A stretch of 64,000 bases of DNA, from NCBI RefSeq assembly GCF_000826085.1, contig NZ_CCYM01000002.1, positions 620,001 to 684,000 of the forward strand, read 5' to 3'. Positions 34,716 to 43,430 of the stretch are shown here, in pieces. The position numbers were made by a program, and so were the translations under genes. The notes under the pieces were generated by a model, which saw only the letters and a list, made by a program, of their open reading frames with translations, was not told the origin of the DNA and did no database searches. Numbering within the stretch: position 1 is the stretch's first letter; every line of letters starts with the position of its first letter. This DNA comes from Nigerium massiliense. Lineage in GTDB: Bacteria; Actinomycetota; Actinomycetes; Propionibacteriales; Propionibacteriaceae.

Positions 34716-36529
34716 GCACCGAACGCACCACCGCCCTCCACGACGGCGCGCCCATCGCGACCGTCCACGGGATGCAGGTCTCGCTGCCCGCGCGCGGCGT
34801 GGACGTCGTCGACGGCGTCGACCTCGTGCTGCACCCCGGCGAGATCGTCGGCCTGGTCGGCGAGTCCGGCTCCGGCAAGACGACGACGGGCACCGCCCTG
34901 CTCGGTTACGCCCGCACCGGCGCCGAGATCACCGGCGGCGAGATCCTGGTCGCCGGGCACGACGTCCGCTCGCTCAGCCCCGCCGAGGTGCGCTCGATCC
35001 GCGGCATCGAGATCGGCTACGTCCCGCAGGATCCGAGCTCGGCCCTGAACCCGGCGATCCGCATCGGACGCCAACTGCGCGAGCTGCTCGACCTGCACGA
35101 CATGGGCACGCCGGCCGAGCGGGACGAAGGCATCCGGCACATCCTCGACGAGGTCGGCCTGCCGAACGACGACGAGTTCCTGCGCCGGTACCCGCACCAG
35201 CTCTCGGGCGGCCAGGTGCAGCGCGTCGCGCTCGCCATGGTGTTCCTGCCGCGGCCGAAGGTGCTGGTGCTGGACGAGCCGACGACCGGGCTCGACGTCA
35301 CCACGCAGTCGATGGTGCTGTCGACCCTGGACTCCCTGTGCGAGCGGTTCGACGTGGCCGCCCTCTACGTGACCCACGACCTGGCCGTCGTCGCGTCCAT
35401 CGCCGACCGGGTCGCCGTCATGTACGCCGGCCAGCTCATCGAGCTCGGGACGGCCAAGCAGATGTTCACCCGCCCGCAGCATCCCTACACGCGGGCGCTG
35501 CTCAACGCGATCCCGCACCTGCACGAGGCTTTCTCCCTCACCGGCATCCCGGGGCGGACGCCGGCGCCGGGCAACCGCCCGAGCGGCTGCCGGTTCCACG
35601 ACCGCTGCCCGTTCGCGGTGGACGCCTGCGTGCAGGAAGAGCCGCCGGCCGTCGAGACGGAGCCCGGGCACGCCGCCAAGTGCATCCGGCTCCACGAGAT
35701 CAAGCCGTGGGACCCGACCGAGCGGGTCGGCGCGGATACCACCGCCGACCAGCGCCAAGACATCATCCTCGAGGTGGCGAACCTCGACGTGTTCTACGGC
35801 CGCAGCCACGTCGTCCACGACGTGTCGTTCGACCTCGCCCGGCAGGAGGTCGTGGCGCTCGTCGGCGAGTCCGGCTCCGGGAAGACCACGATCTCGCGCT
35901 GCCTCGGCGGGCTGCACGACGAGTGGGAGGGCTCGATCCGGTTCGGCGGGGACGAACTCGCCAAGAAGGCGCGGCGACGCACCGCCGAGCAGCGCCAGCA
36001 CGTGCAGTACATCTTCCAGAACCCGTACCTGTCGCTGAACCCGCGCCGCACCGTCGGGCAGATCCTCGTCCGGCCGCTCGAGTTGTTCGGCGTGGCGTCA
36101 GGCAAGGCCGCCCGCGAGCGGGCCGCCGAGCTGCTGGACGCCGTCCAACTCGGCGAGGGCGTGCTCTCGCTGCGGACGAACCGGCTCTCGGGCGGCGAGC
36201 GGCAGCGCGTCGCGATCGCCCGGGCGCTGGCGGCCGACCCGAGCATCTTGATCTGCGACGAGATCACCTCGGCGCTGGACGTCTCCATTCAGGGGTCGAT
36301 CACCGAACTGCTCAACCGCATCAAGGCCGAGCGCGGCATCTCGATGGTGTTCGTCACCCACGACCTGGCGCTCGTGCGTTCGATCGCCGACCGGGTGCTG
36401 GTGCTCCAGCATGGACACCTCGTCGAGCGCGGGCTCGTCGGCGACGTCCTCGATCATCCGCAAGACGACTACACCCAGGACCTGCTGGCCCACACCCCGA
36501 CCCTCGACCGGGTGGAGCGCAGCGCCTAA
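34712..36529 (+). CDS. Fused double ATPase of oligopeptide ABC transporter (DppD-DppF type, importer 1)
   Basis: 605 aa with two complete nucleotide-binding domains in one chain. Domain 1: Walker A GESGSGKTTT (50-59), signature LSGGQVQRVALAM, Walker B VLVLDEPTTGLD, and the oligopeptide_HPY cysteine-rich tail (SGCRFHDRCPFAVDAC). Domain 2: Walker A GESGSGKTTI near 385, signature LSGGERQRVAIARAL, Walker B ILICDEITSALD. Both sites look catalytic. Its stop codon overlaps that of the convergent acyltransferase gene by four bases. Confidence 0.93.
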   Translation: MSTERTTALHDGAPIATVHGMQVSLPARGVDVVDGVDLVLHPGEIVGLVGESGSGKTTTGTALLGYARTGAEITGGEILVAGHDVRSLSPAEVRSIRGIEIGYVPQDPSSALNPAIRIGRQLRELLDLHDMGTPAERDEGIRHILDEVGLPNDDEFLRRYPHQLSGGQVQRVALAMVFLPRPKVLVLDEPTTGLDVTTQSMVLSTLDSLCERFDVAALYVTHDLAVVASIADRVAVMYAGQLIELGTAKQMFTRPQHPYTRALLNAIPHLHEAFSLTGIPGRTPAPGNRPSGCRFHDRCPFAVDACVQEEPPAVETEPGHAAKCIRLHEIKPWDPTERVGADTTADQRQDIILEVANLDVFYGRSHVVHDVSFDLARQEVVALVGESGSGKTTISRCLGGLHDEWEGSIRFGGDELAKKARRRTAEQRQHVQYIFQNPYLSLNPRRTVGQILVRPLELFGVASGKAARERAAELLDAVQLGEGVLSLRTNRLSGGERQRVAIARALAADPSILICDEITSALDVSIQGSITELLNRIKAERGISMVFVTHDLALVRSIADRVLVLQHGHLVERGLVGDVLDHPQDDYTQDLLAHTPTLDRVERSA

Positions 36530-38253
36530 CGCGCTGCCCGCGCGATCAGGGCGCCCAGGGCGTCCGCGCCGTCGGCGAGCGCGGTGACGAAGTCGTCCAG
36601 GCGCTCGACCCGGTCGGCGTGGTAGCTGAGGCAGAACTCGTAGCCGCCGGGAATCACGTTGTAGGCGATGCCGATCCCTTCCGGGATCGTCGGCGCGAAC
36701 GCGTAGCGCTTCAGCTGGTGCTGGTCGCCCACCGAGGTCGTCGACAGCAGGTCGGACGTCAGCGCGGCGAAGCCCGGATCGACGAACAGGTCGGGGCGTC
36801 GTCCGAGCCGCTCGGCGATGAACCGCAGACCGAAGAGGTGCCGCTCGCTGCCCTGGCCCGACTTGGTGACCCGGACGCGTGCGCGGTGCTCGTCCAGGGC
36901 CGCGTTGAGCTGCTCGGGCCGGGCCCGGCCGTCGATCAGCGCCCGGGCGAGGCCGACCGCTTGGGGGCTGTTGGGGCGCAGGCATTCGGTGCGACCGGCC
37001 TGGTAGTCGCGCATGTCGACGGCCTCGTAGGTCGAGCGCACGCGGCCGTAGGTGGCGAGCTGGGCGTAGAGCATGACGAACTGCTGGCAGGCGTCCTGGC
37101 TGAGCTTGAACGGCAGGTCGGTGGGCAGCGCCATCGGCACCTGCACCGTCCGGACCTGGTAGCGGGCGGCGGTGGCGCGATAGTCGCGCTCGTCGGCGCG
37201 CAGCCGCTCGGCGAGGTCGTCCTCCAGCCGCCAGGCGAGGCGCTCCACGGCCGCCTCGACGTCCGAGGACTCGGCCGGTTCCGCCCGCTGGATGCGGGCG
37301 ACGACGGCCTTCAGCGTGGAACCGTCCACGATGCTGTGCTCGACGTGCATCGCCGCGCTGCCGTCGCTCGGGTCGAGTTGGTAGGTGATCGGCTTGTACG
37401 CCCAGGCGCGGCCGGGGGCGAACGTGACGTCGCGCAACTCCTCGTCGCCGGCGGACGTCGTGGTGGTGAGGTTGAGCACGAAGACGGCGTCCGTCAGCCG
37501 CTGGTAGAGCCGCGCGTTGGCGGGGTCGCGCAGCAGCCGGCCCAGGTAGCCGGACGCCGCCGCGCTGCCGAGGTAGCTGGGCAGCGTGAAGAGCTGGTCG
37601 GGCCTCGCGGCCATCACCTGCTCCAGCGCGGCCCGTAGCGTGTCGGCCGACAGGACGCGGCCCTCGGAGTCGCTGATGCGGACGGCGTGGTAGGCGCCGT
37701 CGCGCAAGACCCCGATCTCGCGGTCGGCCGCGTCGGAGGGCCCCCAGCGGTACACGTCGACGTCGGGCTCGGGGTGCCGCAGGCCGCCGGCCAGGCAGTC
37801 CCACTGCTGCAGGCACAGGGGGCCGCGCGGACCGAGGTCGACGGTGATGTCGCCGCGCAGGTAGCCGAGGTGGACGTCCGCGATGCGCCGCAGCGCCCCC
37901 GCGGCGCCGGCCACCCCCGGCGGGATGTCGCCCAGGTCGAGGGCGAAGCCGACGTTGCTGGTCAGCGGCAGCGGCGTCCGGCCGGCGAGGTAGGTGGCGA
38001 GCCACGCGTCCGAGAGCCAGCTGCGACCCTCGGCGTCCTCGCTGTCGGCGAAGGCGAGGAGGGCGTCCTGACAGACCGGCCCGTCCCCGGTGGCGAACCG
38101 CGCCACGGCCTCGGAGGTGGCGGCGAACTGCTTCTCGTCCAGCAGCGGCCGGACGGCGGTCAGGAATCCCTGCAGCGTCTGGTCCAGCGGCGGGACGGGC
38201 AGGTGCTTGCCGACGACGGGGTCCACAGGGGAATCCCAGCACCGAGCAGGCAT
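36526..38253 (-). CDS. Choline/carnitine O-acyltransferase family protein
   Basis: 575 aa soluble protein. The family N-terminus LPVPPLDQTLQGFLTAVRPL is clear. The catalytic His motif is AMHVEHSIVDGS (H306 from the first ATG). The carnitine/CoA region KLSQDACQQFVMLYAQLATY is followed by STYEAVDMRDYQAGRTECLR and the STTSVGDQ site (STS-like, about 499). These are the hallmark blocks of carnitine/choline acyltransferases, which move acyl groups between CoA and a hydroxyl-bearing quaternary amine. The family is mainly eukaryotic, so its role here (acyl-carnitine, choline or another acceptor) is open. No targeting or membrane segments. An alternative GTG start at 38226 has TGGGAT six bases upstream and may be the true one. 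Confidence 0.85.
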   Translation of the reverse strand: MPARCWDSPVDPVVGKHLPVPPLDQTLQGFLTAVRPLLDEKQFAATSEAVARFATGDGPVCQDALLAFADSEDAEGRSWLSDAWLATYLAGRTPLPLTSNVGFALDLGDIPPGVAGAAGALRRIADVHLGYLRGDITVDLGPRGPLCLQQWDCLAGGLRHPEPDVDVYRWGPSDAADREIGVLRDGAYHAVRISDSEGRVLSADTLRAALEQVMAARPDQLFTLPSYLGSAAASGYLGRLLRDPANARLYQRLTDAVFVLNLTTTTSAGDEELRDVTFAPGRAWAYKPITYQLDPSDGSAAMHVEHSIVDGSTLKAVVARIQRAEPAESSDVEAAVERLAWRLEDDLAERLRADERDYRATAARYQVRTVQVPMALPTDLPFKLSQDACQQFVMLYAQLATYGRVRSTYEAVDMRDYQAGRTECLRPNSPQAVGLARALIDGRARPEQLNAALDEHRARVRVTKSGQGSERHLFGLRFIAERLGRRPDLFVDPGFAALTSDLLSTTSVGDQHQLKRYAFAPTIPEGIGIAYNVIPGGYEFCLSYHADRVERLDDFVTALADGADALGALIARAAR

Positions 38254-38394
38254 CCTGACAACACCCGAGTTCGGTCGCGATCACCGTCTTGTGGCCGGGG
38301 CCGGCAGACGAGTCGCCGGCGACCAGGCTCGGGAGATCCGGGGCGGACGGCCAACCAGCGCCATCCGCCCCTCTGTTCGTCCGCGGACAGAGAT

Positions 38395-38426
38395 CCGCTC
38401 CGGACGGGCGGGGCCGTCCGGAGCGG
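38395..38426 (-). terminator. Hairpin terminator of the second peptide-importer operon
   Basis: 13-bp perfect stem (38395-38407 with 38414-38426) and 6-base loop, nine bases after the SRPBCC stop. Confidence 0.75.
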
Positions 38427-38434
38427 GACCAGGC

Positions 38435-38890
38435 TCAGGCGACGGCCGCGGCCAGCAGGTTCAGCGACTGCTCCAGATCGTCAGCCTTGAAGGCCGGGAA
38501 GCTCTCCTTGCGCTGGAAGTCGGAGTCGACGTTCGACCAGTCGTAGGTCAGCGTCACCTCGGTGGAGCCGGGGCCCTGGGCGTCCAGCTCGTACAGCCAC
38601 GTCCAGCCGGGAGGCTCCTGGCCCTCGGGGGCGGTGGCCCAGCCGACGACCTTGTTCTCGATCAAGGCGTTGACGTGGTTGTCGGTCTTGTAGTCGCCCT
38701 TCGGCTCGCGGTGCATGTTCATCGTGAACACGTCGCCGACGGCCTGGATGCGCTGCGTCTTGTCGTCGGACTCGATCGTGCCGCTGGCGTCGAACTCGCG
38801 GTGCCGCTGCGGCAGGGTCAGCACGTCGAAGATGTCCTTCGCCGGGGCGTCGATCAAACGAGAAACAACGATCTTCTTGTCATCAGTCAT
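38435..38890 (-). CDS. SRPBCC (START/polyketide cyclase-like) domain protein
   Basis: 151 aa, a single helix-grip fold: IVVSRLIDAPAKDIFDVLTL, HREFDASGTIES, WTWLYELDAQGPGSTEVTLTYDWS and an amphipathic C-terminal helix (DDLEQSLNLLAAAV). These domains bind hydrophobic ligands. ATG 38890 has GTGGAGGA immediately before it; it lies 19 bases after the S66 gene, so it appears to be the last gene of the importer 2 operon, though functionally unrelated. Confidence 0.82.
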   Translation of the reverse strand: MTDDKKIVVSRLIDAPAKDIFDVLTLPQRHREFDASGTIESDDKTQRIQAVGDVFTMNMHREPKGDYKTDNHVNALIENKVVGWATAPEGQEPPGWTWLYELDAQGPGSTEVTLTYDWSNVDSDFQRKESFPAFKADDLEQSLNLLAAAVA

Positions 38891-38909
38891 TCCTCCACCC
38901 TGCCGCACC

Positions 38910-39845
38910 TCAGCCCTGCACACCACCCTCGAGCGTCAGTGACGGCTCCGGTTCTTCCGCGCTGAGCAAGGCATTCACCCCGAGCGGCAGGCACATCGAT
39001 TCGCGATCGTGACCGAAGCCGAACTCCCAGACGAGGGGGACCCCCAGCGGGATCAGCAGTTCCCCGGCGAGCGCGCGCACCTCGTCCGGACGGCAGTCGC
39101 GCCAGCTGCCCAGCACGATGCCGGCGAGCCCGTCGAACCAGCCGGAGCGCAGCAGCGTCTGGAAGTAGCCGTCGAACTTGTAGGTGTCCTCGGTGACGTC
39201 CTCGATGAGCGCCAGGCAGCCCGAGTTGTCCAGGGCAGGACGCCCCCGCGCGCCCGTCGTCATCGCCAAGAGCGACAGGTTGCCGCCGATGAGGCGTCCG
39301 GCTGCCGTGCCCGGCACCCACACCTCGGCGCCCGGACGGACGTAGCGGCGGCCCTCCCAGGGCTCGAACACAGCCTGGCGAAGGTTGACGATCGCGACCG
39401 GGTCGTCGAGCAGGTCGCCGGTGGCGATCATCGGCGTGTGCCACGTGCAGACGCCGATCTGCTCGCGCAGCCACTCGTGCAGGGCGGTGACGTCCGAGCT
39501 TCCGAACAGCGGCTTGGGGGTCGCCGCTCGCATGCGGTCGGCGTCCAACAGGTCGAGGACGCGGACGCTGCCGTAGCCGCCGCGCACGCAGAACACCGCG
39601 TTGATGCTCGGGTCGCACCAGGCGTCCTCGACGTCGCGGGCCCGTTGGGCGTCGCTGCCGGCCAGGTAGTCGTGCAGCGGGTGCCGCGCCGTCGCGCTCG
39701 GGTAGCGAACCGGCACCAGCCCCCAGTCCCGGATCAGTTCTTCGGCGCGGTCCAGCTGCCGCCCGCTGGGCGGCCCGGAGGCACTGAGCAGCGCGACCCT
39801 GTCTCCCGGGGCGAGGGGGCCGAGCGCCTGGACGAGGTGCCTCAT
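38910..39845 (-). CDS. LD-carboxypeptidase, peptidase family S66
   Basis: 311 aa. The Ser-Glu-His triad can be placed by comparison with LdcA: S117 in GSSDVTALH, E215 in ALIEDVTEDTYKFDGYF, H279 in FGFGHDRESMCLPLG. VRGGYGSVRVLDLLD is also diagnostic. The enzyme removes the terminal D-alanine of murein tetrapeptides (or cleaves peptide-like antibiotics in the MccF branch). No signal peptide, so it acts in the cytoplasm on imported peptides. Its start overlaps the stop of the fused ATPase gene by four bases, tying it to importer 2. Confidence 0.9.
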   Translation of the reverse strand: MRHLVQALGPLAPGDRVALLSASGPPSGRQLDRAEELIRDWGLVPVRYPSATARHPLHDYLAGSDAQRARDVEDAWCDPSINAVFCVRGGYGSVRVLDLLDADRMRAATPKPLFGSSDVTALHEWLREQIGVCTWHTPMIATGDLLDDPVAIVNLRQAVFEPWEGRRYVRPGAEVWVPGTAAGRLIGGNLSLLAMTTGARGRPALDNSGCLALIEDVTEDTYKFDGYFQTLLRSGWFDGLAGIVLGSWRDCRPDEVRALAGELLIPLGVPLVWEFGFGHDRESMCLPLGVNALLSAEEPEPSLTLEGGVQG

Positions 39846-41509
39846 CCGTCCGCCCGACTCGCGCCGCGGTTCACGTCCCGGGTCACGCCGGCCGGGACGA
39901 CGCGCAGGAGCGTCTTGGTGTAGTCGTGCTGCGGGTCGAGCAGCACCTGCTCGACGGGGCCCGACTCGACGATGCGCCCCTGGTGCATCACCAGGACCCG
40001 GTCGGCGATGTTCCACGCCAGCCCGAGGTCGTGGGTGATGACGAGCGCGCCGAGCCCCAGGGTGTTCTTCAGCGTGAGCAGCAACGCCAGCACCTCGCCG
40101 CGCACCGAGGCGTCCAGGGAAGCCACGGGCTCGTCGGCGATCAGGTACTCCGGACGCAGCGCCAGCGCTCCCGCGATGACGACGCGCTGCCGCTGGCCGC
40201 CCGACAGTTCCTGCGGGATGGAGCCGAAGAACCGCTCCGGCGGCTCCAGTTCGGCCTGCCGCAGCGCCTCGGCGACGCGCTCGCGCTCGTCGTCGGGGAC
40301 GCGATGGATGCGCAGCCCCTCCGCGATCGCCTCGTAGACGGTGAGCTTGGGGTTGAGCGACGCCGCCGGATCCTGCGGCACGAACTGGACGCGGCGGCGG
40401 TAGTCGCGCAGCGCCTTGCGCCGTCGCGGCAGCGGTTTGCCGTCGACGAAGACCTCGCCGGACGTCGGCTGCTGCAACCCGAGGATCGTGCGGGCCAGCG
40501 TCGTCTTGCCCGAGCCCGACTGGCCGACGAGCGCGACGATCTCGCCGGGGGCGCACGACAGCGACACGTGGTCGACCGCGCGCACCTTGGACCCGCGGGT
40601 CGAGAAGTCGACGGTGACGTCGCGCACCTCCAGCCGGGCGGCGCGCCCGTCGGCGTCCGGCTCGCTCGGCTTGGACGTGACGCCGGCCCGCCCGACGCGC
40701 AGCCGGCTGCTCGGGTCGCCGATGGTGGGGAACGCGGCGGCGAGCTCCTTGGTGTGCTCGTGCTGGGGGTTGCCCATCACCTGCGCGGACGGCCCCTCCT
40801 CGATGATGCGGCCCTCGCTCATGACGACGAGCCGCTCGCACGTGCTGGCCAGGACCGACAGGTCGTGGCTGATCATCACGAGGGTGAGGTTGCGCTCGCG
40901 GACGAGGGCGGTCAGGACGTCCAGCACCTGGGCCTGCACGATGACGTCCAGCGCGGTCGTGGGCTCGTCGGCGACGATGACGTCGGGGTCGCAGGCCATC
41001 GCCATCGCGATCATCACGCGCTGCTTCTGGCCCCCGGACAGCTCGTGGGGGTACGACTCGGCCTTGCTCACGGGCAGGTCGACCAGCGTGAGCAACTCGT
41101 CGACGCGGGCGTTCCGCCCCTTCTCGTCCTTCCAGGACCCCTTGCTGTGCAGCTCCAGCGCCTCGGCGATCTGCCAGCGAATCTTGCGGACCGGGTTGAG
41201 CGAGTTCATGGCGCCCTGGAACACGATGGACGCCTCGGTCCAGCGGACGGCGCGCAGCTGTCCGAAGCTCATCGAGGAGACGTCCTGGCCGTCGAGCAGG
41301 ATGTCGCCGGTGATCGTGGACGTCTTGGGCAGCAGCCGCAGGACCGACATGGCCAGCGTCGACTTGCCGCAGCCCGATTCGCCGGCGATCCCGACCGTCC
41401 CGCCCGAGGGGATCTTCAGCGTGACGTGGTCGACGGCCTGGAGGCTGCGCGGACCGTCGTTGTCCCGGATGCGGTAGGCGATCGACACGTCGCGCCATTC
41501 GAGTTCCAT
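39842..41509 (-). CDS. Fused double ATPase of oligopeptide ABC transporter (importer 2)
   Basis: 555 aa with two nucleotide-binding domains: Walker A GESGCGKSTL, signature LSGGQKQRVMIAMAM, Walker B VIVADEPTTALD in domain 1; Walker A GQSGSGKTTL, signature LSGGQRQRVVIAGAL, Walker B YLIADEPVASLD in domain 2. Same fused architecture as importer 1 but only moderately similar, so not a recent duplication. The DppC-type permease stop and this ATG share a base (TGATG). Confidence 0.93.
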   Translation of the reverse strand: MELEWRDVSIAYRIRDNDGPRSLQAVDHVTLKIPSGGTVGIAGESGCGKSTLAMSVLRLLPKTSTITGDILLDGQDVSSMSFGQLRAVRWTEASIVFQGAMNSLNPVRKIRWQIAEALELHSKGSWKDEKGRNARVDELLTLVDLPVSKAESYPHELSGGQKQRVMIAMAMACDPDVIVADEPTTALDVIVQAQVLDVLTALVRERNLTLVMISHDLSVLASTCERLVVMSEGRIIEEGPSAQVMGNPQHEHTKELAAAFPTIGDPSSRLRVGRAGVTSKPSEPDADGRAARLEVRDVTVDFSTRGSKVRAVDHVSLSCAPGEIVALVGQSGSGKTTLARTILGLQQPTSGEVFVDGKPLPRRRKALRDYRRRVQFVPQDPAASLNPKLTVYEAIAEGLRIHRVPDDERERVAEALRQAELEPPERFFGSIPQELSGGQRQRVVIAGALALRPEYLIADEPVASLDASVRGEVLALLLTLKNTLGLGALVITHDLGLAWNIADRVLVMHQGRIVESGPVEQVLLDPQHDYTKTLLRVVPAGVTRDVNRGASRADG

Positions 41510-42393
41510 CAACGCCCCCTCAGCGCCGGGTTCACGACAGCCTCGAGCGCCCGGCCGACGAGCGTGAAGCACAGCACCACCAGGACGATCGCGACACCGG
41601 GCGGCAGGACGAACCACCAGAAGCCGGCGGTCGCCGACCCGGTGTCGAGCGCCGATTTCAACATCGACCCCCACGAGAAGACCGTCGGGTCGCCGAGGCC
41701 GAGGAACGACAGCGTCGACTCGGAGATGATCGCCGAGCCCACGGCCAGCGTCGTGTTGGCCAGCACCAGCGGCATCACCGACGGCAGCACGTGCCACCAC
41801 AGCAGGTGCCCGTCCCCGGCGCCGAGCGCGGTTGCTCGCTCGACGTAGGGGCGCGACTCGATCGTGAGGGTCTGGCTACGGACGATGCGGGCGGTGCCGG
41901 CCCACGACGTGACGCCGATCGCGATGATGATCGTCCACACGCCGCGCTCCAGCACCGTCGAGAGGGTGATCGCCAGCACCAGGCTCGGGATGACGATGAA
42001 GAAGTCGATGACCCGCAGCAGCACCTGCTGCACCCAGCCGCCGAAGTGGCCGGCGAGCATGCCCACGGTCGTGCCGATCGTCATCGACATCAGCGTCGCG
42101 GTGAAGCCGACCAGCAGCGAGATGCGCGAGCCCCACAGCAGGGTGCCGAGCACGTCGCGTCCGAACGGGTCGGTGCCGAGCAGATGCTGGCCGCTCGGCG
42201 GCTCGTTGGGCATCGCGGTGACCTGGGTGACGTCCAGGGTCGACAGCGGGACGAGCACCGGCGCGAGCAGCGCCAGCGCGACCACGATCACCAGCAGGAT
42301 CAGCCCGATCAGGCCGCCCCGATTGGACGCGAACTCCCGCCAACTCTCCGTCGCCCGCTCCCGCCGGCGTTGGGCGACCGCTGACTCGGCCAT
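41509..42393 (-). CDS. Oligopeptide ABC transporter permease, DppC type (importer 2)
   Basis: 294 aa, six helices after a basic N-terminus (QRRRERATESWREFASNRGG). LLGTDPFGRDVLGTLLWGSR is the DppC signature; EAA loop RPYVERATALGAGDGHLLWW. TGATG overlaps on both sides. Confidence 0.92.
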   Translation of the reverse strand: MAESAVAQRRRERATESWREFASNRGGLIGLILLVIVVALALLAPVLVPLSTLDVTQVTAMPNEPPSGQHLLGTDPFGRDVLGTLLWGSRISLLVGFTATLMSMTIGTTVGMLAGHFGGWVQQVLLRVIDFFIVIPSLVLAITLSTVLERGVWTIIIAIGVTSWAGTARIVRSQTLTIESRPYVERATALGAGDGHLLWWHVLPSVMPLVLANTTLAVGSAIISESTLSFLGLGDPTVFSWGSMLKSALDTGSATAGFWWFVLPPGVAIVLVVLCFTLVGRALEAVVNPALRGR

Positions 42394-43427
42394 CAGGCGG
42401 CCTTCAGTCGGGGGTCGAGCACCCGGTAGACGAGGTCGGCGAGGAAGTTCATGATCACCACGATCGAGGAGAAGACGACGAACGTGCCCTGAAGTAGGGG
42501 CAGGTCGGGCGCGCTCAGCGCCTGGTAGGTCAGATAGCCGAGGCCGGGCCAGCTGAACACGGTCTCGACGGTGATCGCGCCGCCGATGAGGTGGCCCAGC
42601 GTCATGAAGATGATCGTCACGGTGGGCAGCAGGGCGTTCGGGACGGCGTGCTTCGTGCGGACGCCGTCCTCGTTGAGGCCCTTGGCGCGCGCGGTGGTCA
42701 GGTAGTCGGCGGTCATCTCCTCCAACATGGACGACCGCATCGTCATCAGGTACTGGGCGTACGTCACCGCGACCATGGCGGCCACGGGCAGCACCAGGTG
42801 CCGGGCGACGTCCACGACGTAGGCGAAACCCGTGGCGTTCAGGCCGGGCGTGATCATGCCGCCGGTGGGCAACGGTCCGCCGAACGCCATCAGCAGCAGC
42901 AGGCCGAGCCAGAAGGTCGGCACCGACCAGAACACCAGAGCAAGACCGGTGGTCGCCTTGTCGAAACCGGAGTTGCGCTTCCAGGCCGCGCGCTGGCCCA
43001 ACCACAGGCCGAGGACGATCGAGATGACCGCGGCGGTGCCGGTGAGCAGCAGGGTCGAACCCGCCCGCTCGGCGATGAGCCGGCTGACGGGGGCGTTGTA
43101 GAAGAAGGACGTCCCGAGGTCGCCCCTGGTCAGGTCGGCCAGGTAGCGGCCGAATTGCACGACGAGCGGCTGGTCGAGACCGAACTCCCGCCGCAGCCGC
43201 GCGATCTCCTCGGGGGTGACCATGCGTCCTCGGGTCATGCTGAGCACGGGGTCGCCGGGCAGGATGCGGAAGGCGAAGAAGCCCAGCACGACCACCATCA
43301 AGAGGCTGATCGCCGCCCCGAGGGCCTTGGTCGCGAGGTAGCGCCCCAGGGACGCGCCACGGATCGGCTCGTCGCTGGGGGTTACCGCCTCGTGGGGAGC
43401 CAGGGCGCTCGGGACGGCGTCAGACAT
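42393..43427 (-). CDS. Oligopeptide ABC transporter permease, DppB type (importer 2)
   Basis: 344 aa, six helices. FRILPGDPVLSMTRGRMVTP and LRREFGLDQPLVVQFGRYL are DppB signatures; EAA loop DYLTTARAKGLNEDGVRTKH. It starts three bases after the binding-protein stop. Confidence 0.92.
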   Translation of the reverse strand: MSDAVPSALAPHEAVTPSDEPIRGASLGRYLATKALGAAISLLMVVVLGFFAFRILPGDPVLSMTRGRMVTPEEIARLRREFGLDQPLVVQFGRYLADLTRGDLGTSFFYNAPVSRLIAERAGSTLLLTGTAAVISIVLGLWLGQRAAWKRNSGFDKATTGLALVFWSVPTFWLGLLLLMAFGGPLPTGGMITPGLNATGFAYVVDVARHLVLPVAAMVAVTYAQYLMTMRSSMLEEMTADYLTTARAKGLNEDGVRTKHAVPNALLPTVTIIFMTLGHLIGGAITVETVFSWPGLGYLTYQALSAPDLPLLQGTFVVFSSIVVIMNFLADLVYRVLDPRLKAA

Positions 43428-43430
43428 GCC

